18,137 nucleotides of DNA from UBA11164 sp002420085 (lineage in GTDB: Bacteria; Pseudomonadota; Gammaproteobacteria; Xanthomonadales; Xanthomonadaceae): positions 1 through 18,137 of the forward strand of contig DALYLJ010000049.1 in assembly GCA_031976395.1 (NCBI GenBank), written 5' to 3'. How positions within the stretch are numbered: the first letter of the stretch is position 1; every line of letters begins with the position of its first letter. The notes below the pieces were generated by a model. The model did no database searches, was not told the DNA's origin, and saw only the letters and a list, made by a program, of their open reading frames with translations. Below, one piece after another: positions 9,008 through 16,878 of the stretch. The position numbers and the translations under genes are program-made.

Positions 9008-10219
9008 TCAGGGGCTCGCCTCCGGAGCGAGCCGCAGCAGGCTGCCTTGCGGGTCGTCGGTCAGCAGGTACAGCGCGCCGTCCGGCCCGACCTCGACGTC
9101 GCGAATGCGCTGTCCGAACTCGGTCAGCAGGCGTTCCTCGTGGACGATGTTCTGGTTCTCGTCCAGTGTCAGGCGGATCAGCAGACGTTCGGCCATCGCG
9201 CCGATGAACAGGCTGCGCTGCCAGGCTGGAACCGCGCCGTGGTCATGGAAGGCCATGCCACTGATGCCGGGCGAAATCGGCCAGTAGTGGTGTGGCTGTT
9301 CCAGGCCGTCGGCTTCGGTGCCGACCGCTTCCGGAATCGGCTCGCCGGAGTAGTTGATGCCATAGGTGATGATCGGCCAGCCGTAGTTTCGGCCGGCTTT
9401 CGGGATATTGATCTCGTCGCCACCCTTCGGGCCGTGCTCGTGGGTCCACAGTTCGCGGGTCCATGGGTTGAGCGCGGCGCCCTGCTGGTTGCGATGACCC
9501 CAGGACCAGGTTTCCGGCTGAATGCCGTCCTCGCCCACGAACGGGTTGTCCTCCGGCACCCGGCCGTCAGGATGGATGCGGGCCACCGTGCCCATGTGGC
9601 TGGACAGATCCTGGGCGGTCGGTCGAACGCCGCGATCACCCATGGTGATGAACAGGTCGCCGTGGTCGTCGAATACCAGGCGCGAGCCGAAATGGTGACG
9701 GGTATCGAGCTTGGGTGACTGCCGGAATACCACCTCGACGCCGGTCAGGGCTTCACCCTCCAGACGGCCACGGGCAACCGCCGTGCCGGCCAGCGACCCC
9801 TCACCCGGTTCGGCATAACTGAGATAGACCAGGCCGTCGGTGGCGAATTCGGGCGATAGGGCGACATCGAGCAGGCCGCCCTGGCCTTCGGCGACCACCG
9901 CCGGCACCCCGGTCAGTGGTGCCGAGAGACGGCCATCGGTGCCGACCAGCCGCAGGTTGCCGACCCGCTCGCTGACCAGGATTCGGCCATCAGGCAGGAA
10001 GGCCATGCCCCAGGGGTGTTGCAGCGGCCCGGCCACGGTGTGCAGGGCCAGGGCGCCGATCTCGCTGTCGATGCGGGCGACGACGGTCGGTTGTCCGGCC
10101 GCTTGGCTGGCGTCGGCGGCATCGGCTTGGGTCGCGGCTGGTTCGGATGCCGGTTGGCAGCCGGCAAGTGCGATGGCCAGCACGGTCGCGGCGGCCAGGG
10201 GAAATGGGCGTGGCGTCAT
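9008..10219 (-). CDS. PQQ-dependent aldose sugar dehydrogenase, lipoprotein (Asd/YliI type)
   Basis: A 403-residue soluble quinoprotein of the aldose sugar dehydrogenase (YliI/Asd, GSDH) family, expected to oxidise aldoses in the periplasm with PQQ and Ca2+. A lipoprotein signal ends in the lipobox LAGC with C21, so it is probably lipid-anchored. A six-bladed propeller follows: LQHPWGMAFLPDGRILVSER (66-85), HHFGSRLVF (175-183), GHRNQQG (241-247), EHGPKGGDEIN (261-271) and YGWP (279-282) are family hallmarks around the cofactor. The ATG at 10219 is preceded by AAGGAG and overlaps the stop of the upstream EamA transporter (ATGA), indicating translational coupling. The frame extends 112 codons upstream inside the transporter gene, which is an artefact. 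No PQQ biosynthesis gene is in the window. Confidence 0.92.
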   Translation of the reverse strand: MTPRPFPLAAATVLAIALAGCQPASEPAATQADAADASQAAGQPTVVARIDSEIGALALHTVAGPLQHPWGMAFLPDGRILVSERVGNLRLVGTDGRLSAPLTGVPAVVAEGQGGLLDVALSPEFATDGLVYLSYAEPGEGSLAGTAVARGRLEGEALTGVEVVFRQSPKLDTRHHFGSRLVFDDHGDLFITMGDRGVRPTAQDLSSHMGTVARIHPDGRVPEDNPFVGEDGIQPETWSWGHRNQQGAALNPWTRELWTHEHGPKGGDEINIPKAGRNYGWPIITYGINYSGEPIPEAVGTEADGLEQPHHYWPISPGISGMAFHDHGAVPAWQRSLFIGAMAERLLIRLTLDENQNIVHEERLLTEFGQRIRDVEVGPDGALYLLTDDPQGSLLRLAPEASP

Positions 10220-11142
10220 GGTCGGATCTCCTTGGGACGACGGGGCCGGACGGCGGGGTGGGCGTGGCGTTCGATGGCGTGGACGCGGGTCGCGACCACC
10301 AGGGCGACGCCCAGGATAACGGCAGTGCCGGCCAGCAACAGGCGGATGGTCAGCGGTTCGCCCAGCCAGAGCACGCTGGCGGCTGCCGCCAGCACCGGCA
10401 CCGACAGTTGCAGGGTGGCGGCACGACTGGCGCCGAGGCCGGGCAGGGCACGGTTCCAGATGACATAGCCCAATGCCGAAGTCAGCGCGCCCGAGATCAC
10501 CGCCAGCCCGAGCGCGTCGATCTCGAAGCGCGCCCAGGGCAGGCCGATCAGCCACACCGGCAGCGCCATCAGGGCGGCACGGTTGAAGTGGCCCGAGGTG
10601 GCATCGAGCGGATCACCGGCACGACGCCCGATCAGTGAGTAGCCGGCCCAAGCCAGGCCGGCCACCGCCATCAGGGCTGCCGCCCACAGCGGTGGCGCGT
10701 CGGCACCCGGCGCCAGCAGCCAGACCAGGCCGGCACAGGCGCCAAGCCAGCCGAACCAGCCCAGCAGACCCAGGCGCTCGCCCTCGCGCAGGCCGACCGC
10801 GAACATCGCGATCTGGACGGTTCCAAACAGGATCAGGGCACCGAGACCGGCATGCAGGCCGAGGTAGGCGAACGAGAACGCGACCGCGTAGAGAAATAGA
10901 CAGCCGGCTGCCAGCCAGTCGCGTTGCGATCCGGCGATCCGCACCGGTCGGCCGCGCCAGGCCATCAGCAGCCACAGCATCGCCGCACCCGCCAGCAGCC
11001 GCACCGTGGTGTAGCTGGCGGCATCCCCGCCGGCATCGTGCAGAGCCAACCGCGCCAACAGGGAATTGGCCGCCAGGGGCAGCAGCGCGGCGGCTCCGAT
11101 CCAGACCGCACGCCGTCGTTCATTGCGGTCGATGTCGGTCAA
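10216..11142 (-). CDS. EamA/DMT-superfamily inner-membrane transporter
   Basis: A 308-residue drug/metabolite transporter with two EamA repeats and about ten hydrophobic helices (roughly 13-32, 44-60, 75-93, 97-116, 124-143, 152-168, 190-205, 213-228, 243-262, 265-285). The second repeat ends with the typical SALGYVIWNRALP...LQLSVPVLAAAASVLWLGEPL. The substrate is not predictable. The start is a TTG at 11142: no in-frame ATG occurs before residue 55, which lies inside the second helix, and the TTG overlaps the stop of the upstream DUF456 gene as TTGA. The stop overlaps the next gene's ATG. It is therefore the middle member of a coupled three-gene unit. Confidence 0.9.
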   Translation of the reverse strand: MTDIDRNERRRAVWIGAAALLPLAANSLLARLALHDAGGDAASYTTVRLLAGAAMLWLLMAWRGRPVRIAGSQRDWLAAGCLFLYAVAFSFAYLGLHAGLGALILFGTVQIAMFAVGLREGERLGLLGWFGWLGACAGLVWLLAPGADAPPLWAAALMAVAGLAWAGYSLIGRRAGDPLDATSGHFNRAALMALPVWLIGLPWARFEIDALGLAVISGALTSALGYVIWNRALPGLGASRAATLQLSVPVLAAAASVLWLGEPLTIRLLLAGTAVILGVALVVATRVHAIERHAHPAVRPRRPKEIRP

Positions 11143-11624
11143 AACAGCAAGGCCAGCAGGAACCAGCCGAGCATGATGCCGCCGATCGCCAGTTTGGCGA
11201 CCGCGCCGATGATCATGCCGATCCAGGTGCCGACCCCGACCCGCGAGGCCAGACCGAGTTCACGGCCATGGACGATTTCTCCGGCGACCGCCCCGATGAA
11301 TGGCCCGAGCAACAGGCCGGGCAGTCCGAAAAACAGGCCGACCAGGGTGCCGATGGCGGCTCCGATCAAGCCGGAGCGACTGGCGCCGACCCGTTGGGCA
11401 CCCAGCAGACTGGCAACGAAGTCGAGGATCTGGGCCAGGGCCGCCAGCACGCCGAGCACCACCACGCTGGTCAGGCTGATCTGCTCGAACGCGCCGACCC
11501 AGGCGGCCAGCAGCATGCCGGCGAACACCAGGGGCAGGCCGGGCAGGGCCGGCATCACCACGCCGATGAACCCGATCAGCATCAGTACTGCGGAGAGGAC
11601 ATAGAGCGCGATTTCACCGGTCAT
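11139..11624 (-). CDS. DUF456 family small integral membrane protein
   Basis: A 161-residue hydrophobic protein matching the DUF456 family in length and pattern: an N-terminal helix pair around LMLIGFIGVVMPALPGLPLV, a glycine-rich centre (GLIGAAIGTLVGLFFGLPGLLLGPFIGA) with a GEIVHG segment, and a final helix. The biochemical function is unknown. The ATG at 11624 was chosen because GGAAG lies 5-6 nt before it; an ATG four codons upstream (11636) is possible. It is the first gene of the minus-strand unit with the EamA transporter and sugar dehydrogenase, and it starts 59 bp from the divergent MBL-fold gene. Confidence 0.85.
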   Translation of the reverse strand: MTGEIALYVLSAVLMLIGFIGVVMPALPGLPLVFAGMLLAAWVGAFEQISLTSVVVLGVLAALAQILDFVASLLGAQRVGASRSGLIGAAIGTLVGLFFGLPGLLLGPFIGAVAGEIVHGRELGLASRVGVGTWIGMIIGAVAKLAIGGIMLGWFLLALLF

Positions 11625-11683
11625 GATGACTTCCATCGATCGATCGGCTGATAGTGTAGCTTTCCCCATGGACAGGAATTCGC

Positions 11684-12694
11684 ATGCGCCGAATCGATTG
11701 CCAGCACGACATCCACACGCTCGACACCGGTTTCATCCGGTCCGAATTCGCAGCCGCCTACCTGGTCATCGAGCGCGGTCGTGCGGCCTTGATCGACTGT
11801 GGCAGCACACATTCACGATCGGCCCTGCTGGCAGCCATGGCAGCCCGTGGCATCGCACCGGCAGCGGTTGATTACCTGATCGTCAGCCACGTCCATCTCG
11901 ACCATGCCGGTGGTGCCGGGGCGATGCTCGCGCACCTGCCCAATGCCCGTCTGGTCGTCCATCCGCGTGGTGCCCCGCACATGATCGATCCTTCCCGGCT
12001 GATCGCTGGAGCGACCGCCGTCTACGGGGCTGAGCGGGTCGCGCAGGACTATGGTCATGTGCAGCCGGTGCCGGCCGAGCGACTGATCGAGGCCGCTGAC
12101 GGTTTTCAGGTCGATCTGGCCGGGCGGGTGCTGGAATGCCTGGACGCGCCCGGTCATGCTCGACATCATCTGGTGGTCTGGGATGCCCGCGCCCGCGCCT
12201 TCTTCACCGGTGACTGCTTCGGTGTCGCTTATCCGGATCTCGACGGCAGTGTCGGGCCATTGGCAATTCCGACGACCACCCCGGTGCAGTTCGAGCCGGA
12301 GGCGATGGTGGCGACCATCGGCCGGATGATGGCGCGCCGGCCGGAAACCATGTATCTGACCCATTTCGGCTCGATCCCGGCCGACCCGGCCATCGCCGTG
12401 GGTCTGCTGCGCCTGATCGAGGAGATGGTTGCCGCCGCTGAAGCGAGCGCGCGGTCGGAGGGTTCCTCGCACGATCTGCGCGAACGTCTCGCGGCACTCT
12501 ACCTCAGGCGAGCCCGCGAGTGCGGCGTATCCGGATCGGATGCCGCGATCCGTGAACGTCTGGCGGTGGACATCGAGTTGAATGCCCAGGGTCTTGAGGT
12601 CTGGCGCGCACGGTCGCATGCCCGGAGCACCGTTGCAGCCAGCCACGACCGCGCTGGTCGGCTTGGCCGCATCGTCGTGCCGGACGGGACTTGA
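11684..12694 (+). CDS. MBL-fold metallo-hydrolase
   Basis: A 336-residue metallo-beta-lactamase-fold hydrolase, probably cytoplasmic since no signal peptide is seen. The metal motif HxHxDH is H69-V-H71-L-D73-H74, followed by candidate metal ligands H158 (in DAPGHARHH), D177 (in FTGDCFG) and H227 (in YLTHFG), so a dinuclear zinc or iron site is likely complete. The C-terminal 100 residues are helical with a basic end and may be a substrate or dimerisation region. The substrate is unknown; relatives hydrolyse thioesters, lactones or phosphodiesters. An AGGA-containing purine run lies 7-8 nt before the ATG. It diverges from DUF456, and csp follows after a long leader. Confidence 0.9.
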   Translation: MRRIDCQHDIHTLDTGFIRSEFAAAYLVIERGRAALIDCGSTHSRSALLAAMAARGIAPAAVDYLIVSHVHLDHAGGAGAMLAHLPNARLVVHPRGAPHMIDPSRLIAGATAVYGAERVAQDYGHVQPVPAERLIEAADGFQVDLAGRVLECLDAPGHARHHLVVWDARARAFFTGDCFGVAYPDLDGSVGPLAIPTTTPVQFEPEAMVATIGRMMARRPETMYLTHFGSIPADPAIAVGLLRLIEEMVAAAEASARSEGSSHDLRERLAALYLRRARECGVSGSDAAIRERLAVDIELNAQGLEVWRARSHARSTVAASHDRAGRLGRIVVPDGT

Positions 12695-12902
12695 CAGAAC
12701 TGCCGATTGCTGTCTCGCTTTTTCTGAATGGCCGATGTACGATTGACCCGCTGCGTTTGCCAGGGTCACCGTGAATCGTGACCCGATGCGGTAGATCGTC
12801 CCGATCCGCTACATCGCGTCGTTTCGCTCCTCCTTGCAACCAGCGCCCGCGTCGGGTCACCCCGCCCGGCGTTTATCAAAACCGTTCAAGGAGTAGTTGC
12901 GC
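12695..12902 (+). promoter_or_regulatory. Long leader region upstream of the cold-shock gene
   Basis: 208 bp with no recognisable gene precede csp. Long structured 5' UTRs are typical of temperature-regulated csp mRNAs. A small hairpin GATCG-TCC-CGATC is visible near 12793-12805, and an AT-richer patch (TTTATCAAAA) sits just before the Shine-Dalgarno. I could not place a convincing promoter: a perfect TTGACA at 12691-12696 lacks a good -10. Confidence 0.4.
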
Positions 12903-13112
12903 ATGTCGGATCGTCAGACCGGAACCGTCAAATGGTTCAATGACGCCAAGGGCTTTGGCTTCATCAGCCGCGAAAACGGCGAGGACGTGTTCGTCCATTT
13001 CCGCGCCATCCAGGGCACCGGCTTCAAGTCCTTGCAGGAAGGCCAGAAGGTGAGCTTCAAGGTGGTTCAGGGCCAGAAGGGCCTGCAAGCCGATGAGGTC
13101 ACCCCACTCTGA
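12903..13112 (+). CDS. CspA-family cold-shock protein
   Basis: A 69-residue single cold-shock domain that binds single-stranded RNA/DNA and melts secondary structure. The core GTVKWFNDAKGFGFI contains RNP1 (KGFGFI), and VFVHF is RNP2; the C-terminus QADEVTPL is close to the usual 'A.NV..L' end. The ATG at 12903 is preferred over an in-frame TTG two codons earlier; AAGGAG lies about 9 nt upstream. It is monocistronic, followed directly by an intrinsic terminator. Which csp paralogue it is, and whether it is cold-inducible, cannot be told from sequence. Confidence 0.97.
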   Translation: MSDRQTGTVKWFNDAKGFGFISRENGEDVFVHFRAIQGTGFKSLQEGQKVSFKVVQGQKGLQADEVTPL

Positions 13113-13143
13113 GCCGGTAATTTCTGCCGCGATTCCGTCTCGG

Positions 13144-13176
13144 AAAACCCCGGTCGCTCTCGGCCGGGGTTTTTTT
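13144..13176. terminator. Bidirectional rho-independent terminator
   Basis: AAAACCCCGG (13144-13153) and CCGGGGTTTT (13164-13173) form a perfect 10-bp stem with a 10-nt loop, and the T-run continues to 13176 on the plus strand. It ends csp. Read from the minus strand the same stem ends in TTTT, so it can also stop transcription from the convergent molybdopterin oxidoreductase gene, whose stop is 18 bp away. Confidence 0.92.
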
Positions 13177-13193
13177 CGGCCCGATCGAGGTGC

Positions 13194-15305
13194 TCAGGCC
13201 GCGCCGGCGTCCAGCCAGACCTCGATTCCGTTCAAGGCGGCATTGCCGGATACCGGATCGATCTGTTCCGGATCGGTCAGATCGTTGTAGCTGGCGCCGA
13301 CCACGCCACTGGCCAGCCGCTGCGGGTTGCGTCCGTGGCCATGGCCGAAGCCATGCGGTAGACAGACCGCGCCGGGGCGAACGTCGGTGCTGGCGCTCAG
13401 ATCGACCGGAATCGCACCGCGTCGCGAGCGCAGACGCGCCGATGCCCCGTCGGCCAGGCCGCGCGCCGCCAGGTCATTCGGGTGGACCAGCAACTGATGC
13501 CGGCTGCGGCCCTTGATCAAGCGCGGGGCGTTGTGCATCCAACTGTTGTTGCTGCGGATGTCGCGCCGACCGAACAGACGCAAGCTGCCCGGCTGACCGG
13601 TCTCGGTGTAGGTCTGCTCCGGGCTCAGGCGGGCCAGTTCGGCGAGCAGGATGGCCGGTGCGCATTCGATCGCAGCCGATGGCGTTTCCAATCGATCAAG
13701 CAACGAGGGTCGCAGCGGTCCGAGGTCGAGGCCGTGTTCGGCGGCGGCCAGTTCGCTCGGGTCGAGGCCGCTGCGGGCTATCGCATGGGCGATCAGCCGG
13801 TCGGGTTCGGGCAACGAGTTGAATGGCACGCCCTTGTGACGAGCAATCGCGCTCGCCAGGGCGGTCAGTATCTCCCAGTCGCCGCGCTCGTCGGCGCCGC
13901 GCGGGTACAGCGGGCGATTGATGCGTGCGATCCGGCGTACCGCGAAGGCATTGAAGATCGAATCGTAGTGGCTCTGGCTCAACGACGAGGCCGGCGGCAG
14001 CACCAGATCGGCATGGCGGCTGGTTTCGTTGAGGTAGATGTCGATCGCGATCCGGAGATCGAGCCCGGTCAGTGCCTGTTCCAGGCGACTGCCGTCCGGG
14101 GTCGAGAGGACCGGATTGCCGGCGATGCTGATCAGGGCACGCACCTGGCCCGGTCCTGGCGTCAGCATTTCTTCGGCCAGGGCGGCCACCGGGAGTTCAC
14201 CGGCGAATTCGGGCAGGCCGCGCACCCGGCTGTGCCAGCGGCCGATGCCACCCGCCGAGGTGCCGGGGCCGGTGATCGGCACGATCGGCTGGTTGACCAG
14301 CGCGCCACCCTCACGATCGAGATTGCCGGTGTACAGGTTGGCGAGTTGGATCAACCATTGGCAGAGACTGCCGTGTGCCTGGGTGGAAACCCCCATGCGA
14401 CCGTAGACGACACCGCCATCGGCCTGCCAGAGTCCTTCGGCGACGCTGGCGATGTCAGCCTCGGACAGGCCGCAGGCGGCGGTCAGATCGGCGATCGCGA
14501 ATCGAGCCAAGGCGTCGATCGCCTGCTCGAAGCCGACCAGGCGGCCCTGATAGCGGTCCAGCCGGGGTGGCCCGAGCGCGGTCAGCCGGCGCAGCAGGCC
14601 GATCAGGAAAAAGACATCGCCGCCGGGCCGAATCGGCAGATGCCGGCTGGCCAGGGCGGCGGTTTCGGTTCGGCGCGGGTCGACCACCACCAGGGTGCCG
14701 CGTTCGGTCAATGCCTTCAGCCGCTTGGGCATGCCGGGCGCGGTCATCAGACTGCCGTTGGAAGCGACCGGATTGGCGCCGAGCATGAGCAGGAAGCGCG
14801 TCCGGTCGAGATCCGGGATCGGCAGCAGGAACTGATGTCCGAACATCAGCCGATTGACCATCTGGTGCGGCCATTGATCGACCGAGGATGCGGAATACGT
14901 GTTGCGGCTGCGCAGCAGCTTCAGCAGGGGCGGCAGGTAGGCGAACGAACCGAAGTGATGGACATTGGGATTGCCGAGGTAGACCGCGACTGCATCATCG
15001 CCGTGGGCGGACTGGATTTCGGCGATGCGCTCGCCAGCCCAGGCGATCGCCTCATCCCAGCCGATTTCCTCGAAGTGCCCGCCGCGCCGCCGCAGCGGGC
15101 GGCGCAGACGGTCGGGATCGGCTTCCAGATCGAGGATGGCATTGCCTTTGGGGCAGATGAAGCCGCGACTGAACGGGTCGAGGACATCGCCGCGAATCGC
15201 CTGTGGGCGACCGTCGCGCATCCGGAATTCGAGGCCACAGATCGCCTCGCACAGATCGCAGGCACGGAATCGCACCTGGTCGGCGTTGCCGATGTCCTCG
15301 GCCAT
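13194..15305 (-). CDS. Molybdopterin (Mo-bisMGD) oxidoreductase, orphan cytoplasmic catalytic subunit
   Basis: A 703-residue member of the DMSO reductase/formate dehydrogenase superfamily (BisC-like). An N-terminal [4Fe-4S] motif is C16-x2-C19-x3-C23 with C51 in RGFICPKG. MGD-binding segments follow, including LMLGANPVASNG and VVVDPRRTETA (P-loop-like, about 185-235), VVYGRMGVSTQAHG, SIAGNPV, and a C-terminal molydop-binding domain (about 580-700) with SNNSWMHN, LLVHPNDL and CLPHGFGHGHG. No Cys or Sec is seen where formate dehydrogenases carry the Mo ligand; the segment is SASSVDQ (138-144). No Tat signal is present. It begins 3 bp after the stop of the peroxiredoxin gene with a weak Shine-Dalgarno, so coupling is likely. 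No electron-transfer subunit is nearby. The substrate is unknown. Confidence 0.92.
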   Translation of the reverse strand: MAEDIGNADQVRFRACDLCEAICGLEFRMRDGRPQAIRGDVLDPFSRGFICPKGNAILDLEADPDRLRRPLRRRGGHFEEIGWDEAIAWAGERIAEIQSAHGDDAVAVYLGNPNVHHFGSFAYLPPLLKLLRSRNTYSASSVDQWPHQMVNRLMFGHQFLLPIPDLDRTRFLLMLGANPVASNGSLMTAPGMPKRLKALTERGTLVVVDPRRTETAALASRHLPIRPGGDVFFLIGLLRRLTALGPPRLDRYQGRLVGFEQAIDALARFAIADLTAACGLSEADIASVAEGLWQADGGVVYGRMGVSTQAHGSLCQWLIQLANLYTGNLDREGGALVNQPIVPITGPGTSAGGIGRWHSRVRGLPEFAGELPVAALAEEMLTPGPGQVRALISIAGNPVLSTPDGSRLEQALTGLDLRIAIDIYLNETSRHADLVLPPASSLSQSHYDSIFNAFAVRRIARINRPLYPRGADERGDWEILTALASAIARHKGVPFNSLPEPDRLIAHAIARSGLDPSELAAAEHGLDLGPLRPSLLDRLETPSAAIECAPAILLAELARLSPEQTYTETGQPGSLRLFGRRDIRSNNSWMHNAPRLIKGRSRHQLLVHPNDLAARGLADGASARLRSRRGAIPVDLSASTDVRPGAVCLPHGFGHGHGRNPQRLASGVVGASYNDLTDPEQIDPVSGNAALNGIEVWLDAGAA

Positions 15306-15308
15306 GGC

Positions 15309-15983
15309 TCAGCGCCGGGGTTGCAGCAGATGCCGGCCGGCGGCGATCTCGCGTGCGGCGGCCAGGATCACCGCGCCCGGCACCCGGATGCGGTAGTCGG
15401 GATGGACGTAGGCAAACTGGAGCACGCCATCGCCGTCGAACAGGAACACCCCCGGTGCCGGCAACAGGCCATGATCACGGCCGGCGGCCGCTGCCAGGTC
15501 GAGACCGGCACCGCGATAACGTTCCAGGGTCGGCTGATCGAGTCGGAAGGCGATCCCGAATGCCTTCATGGCCTCGGCATCACTGTCGGAAATCAGGGTG
15601 TAGTCCAGTTCGGTCTTGCCCAGGGTTTCGTTGAGCTTCTCCGGAGAATCCGGACTGACCGCGACTAACGAGTAGCCGAGCGACTTCAGTTCCGGGTGGA
15701 TCAGACGCAGGTCGGCCAGTTGCAGGTTGCAGAACGGACACCAGCCGCCACGGTAGAACACCACCACGGTCGGTCCCGAGACGACCGACGCGAGGGCAAT
15801 CTCGGCGCCATCGCGATCACGCACCCGCGCCTCGGGCACGGTCCGTCCAGGCAGCAGGGGGGTCACTTGCTCGGCGGTCTCGGCCACGCCGGGACCGGCG
15901 TGATCGTGACCAAGGGCGGGGCTACTGGTCAAACCGGCCAGGATCAGGGCGGCCGACAGGATGGACAGCAGGGTGGTTTTCAT
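15309..15983 (-). CDS. Exported peroxiredoxin-like (AhpC/TSA, redoxin) protein with CPFC motif
   Basis: A 224-residue thioredoxin-fold redoxin. An N-terminal signal peptide (about 1-25, MKTTLLSILSAALILAG...ALG) predicts export to the periplasm, leaving a mature start rich in His (HDHAG). The active site FYRGGWCPFC places C82 and C85 as a CxxC pair, typical of the peroxiredoxin-like 'GGWCP(F/Y)C' group; the later segments VAVSPDSPEKL and GVFLFDGDGVLQFAYVHPDYRIR fit that family. A role in thiol or peroxide redox chemistry is inferred. The ATG at 15983 is preceded by GGAG at about 8 nt; the frame stays open upstream without signal-like sequence. It is first in a two-gene unit with the molybdopterin oxidoreductase. 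Confidence 0.9.
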   Translation of the reverse strand: MKTTLLSILSAALILAGLTSSPALGHDHAGPGVAETAEQVTPLLPGRTVPEARVRDRDGAEIALASVVSGPTVVVFYRGGWCPFCNLQLADLRLIHPELKSLGYSLVAVSPDSPEKLNETLGKTELDYTLISDSDAEAMKAFGIAFRLDQPTLERYRGAGLDLAAAAGRDHGLLPAPGVFLFDGDGVLQFAYVHPDYRIRVPGAVILAAAREIAAGRHLLQPRR

Positions 15984-16230
15984 CGTGGATCTCCATTTTC
16001 GTGAGGTGGTTCGCAGCCCGAGGTTGGTTGCGATCGTCGGACATCTTGCACGACCGGGCACGGGCTGTTATGTTCGCGTCTAGCGACGAGCGGATGTTTC
16101 TGGCCGACAAGCGGTTTTGTACGGTCTCAAGGCGCACCGAATTGTCGCCGTTCACCCAGTAGACTGCCACCACATTTTCGCGTCACCCGTTCCACATGCG
16201 ATCCATGCTCACGACAGGGGGTGAGCAGAC
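15984..16230. promoter_or_regulatory. 247-bp divergent control region between peroxiredoxin and pseudopilin operon
   Basis: No gene was recognised here. On the plus strand a weak sigma70-like pair TTGCAC (16046-16051), 17-bp spacer, TATGTT (16069-16074) is visible. Closer to the pseudopilin start are two copies of a CCGTTC-based 9-mer, CCGTTCACC (16148-16156) and CCGTTCCAC (16187-16195), spaced 39 bp apart. Each resembles, with seven of nine matches, the AlgR box CCGTTCGTC known from Pseudomonas. All assignments are tentative. Confidence 0.35.
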
Positions 16231-16878
16231 ATGCGTAAGCGGCTGAAAGGAGACGCCCGGCTCCAGGCCGGCGTGTCGTCCCACACCATTGCCCATACAG
16301 GGCTGGGCGCTGATCCCGGCCACACCCAGCACCGGTTCGGCCGAAGTGCTGGCTTCTCGGTGGCTGGATTCACCCTGATCGAACTGCTGATCGCCCTGGC
16401 CGTGGTCGCCATCCTGACCACGATCGCGATCCCGTCGATGGCCGATCTAATCCGTCGCAACCGCATCGCGGTCGCCAACAACGATCTGGTCGCCGCTTTC
16501 CAGCATGCGCGGGCGGAAGCCTTGAATCGCGGACGGCCGGTCACGGTCTGTCCGACCCTCGACCAGGCCACCTGCGCCAACCAGGCCGACTGGTCGGTCG
16601 GCTGGCTGGTCGCGATCGACACCGCCACCACGGGCGCACCCAATCTGCAACAGATTCTGCAAGTCGGCGAGGCCAGTGCGCCGTCGGCCCGGGCGATTGC
16701 CGAGGCCGGCGCCGGTCATTTCCGCTTCGCGCCGACCGGTCAGGTCGAGTGGGGCGTCGCAGGCGGCGCCGAGCGTGCGATCCGGGTCGATGCTTCCGGT
16801 TGCAAGAATCAGGAGGCCCGTCGGGTCATCGTCAACCGGATCGGTCGGGTCCGTTCGGAGCCTGCACCATGCGCATGA
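16231..16878 (+). CDS. GspH/FimT-family type IV minor pseudopilin
   Basis: A 215-residue type IV prepilin of the FimT/FimU/GspH kind, which would join the minor pseudopilin priming complex at the inner membrane and pilus tip. The prepilin peptidase site is G46-F47 in AGFTLIELLIALAVVAIL, with the conserved Glu at mature position 5 (E51), followed by a globular domain with four cysteines (two in the VCPTLDQATC area, two near the C-terminus, ASGC and APCA). The leader of 46 residues is unusually long and contains no later Met; a GTG at residue 15 is an alternative start. The ATG at 16231 follows a GGGGGTGAG purine run. It overlaps pilV. Confidence 0.9.
   Translation: MRKRLKGDARLQAGVSSHTIAHTGLGADPGHTQHRFGRSAGFSVAGFTLIELLIALAVVAILTTIAIPSMADLIRRNRIAVANNDLVAAFQHARAEALNRGRPVTVCPTLDQATCANQADWSVGWLVAIDTATTGAPNLQQILQVGEASAPSARAIAEAGAGHFRFAPTGQVEWGVAGGAERAIRVDASGCKNQEARRVIVNRIGRVRSEPAPCA

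Noticed and set aside
10220..10555. N-terminal extension of the sugar dehydrogenase frame
   Set aside because: It overlaps the EamA transporter gene and would bury the lipoprotein signal peptide; the ATG at 10219 has AAGGAG and a lipobox at the right distance.
12691..12719. Perfect TTGACA (-35-like) at the end of the MBL-fold gene
   Set aside because: At spacers of 16-19 bp the downstream hexamers (such as CTCGCT) do not resemble a -10 element, so it was not called as the csp promoter.
13482..15668. 728-codon open frame on the plus strand
   Set aside because: It is antisense to the molybdopterin oxidoreductase and redoxin genes and has no recognisable motif.
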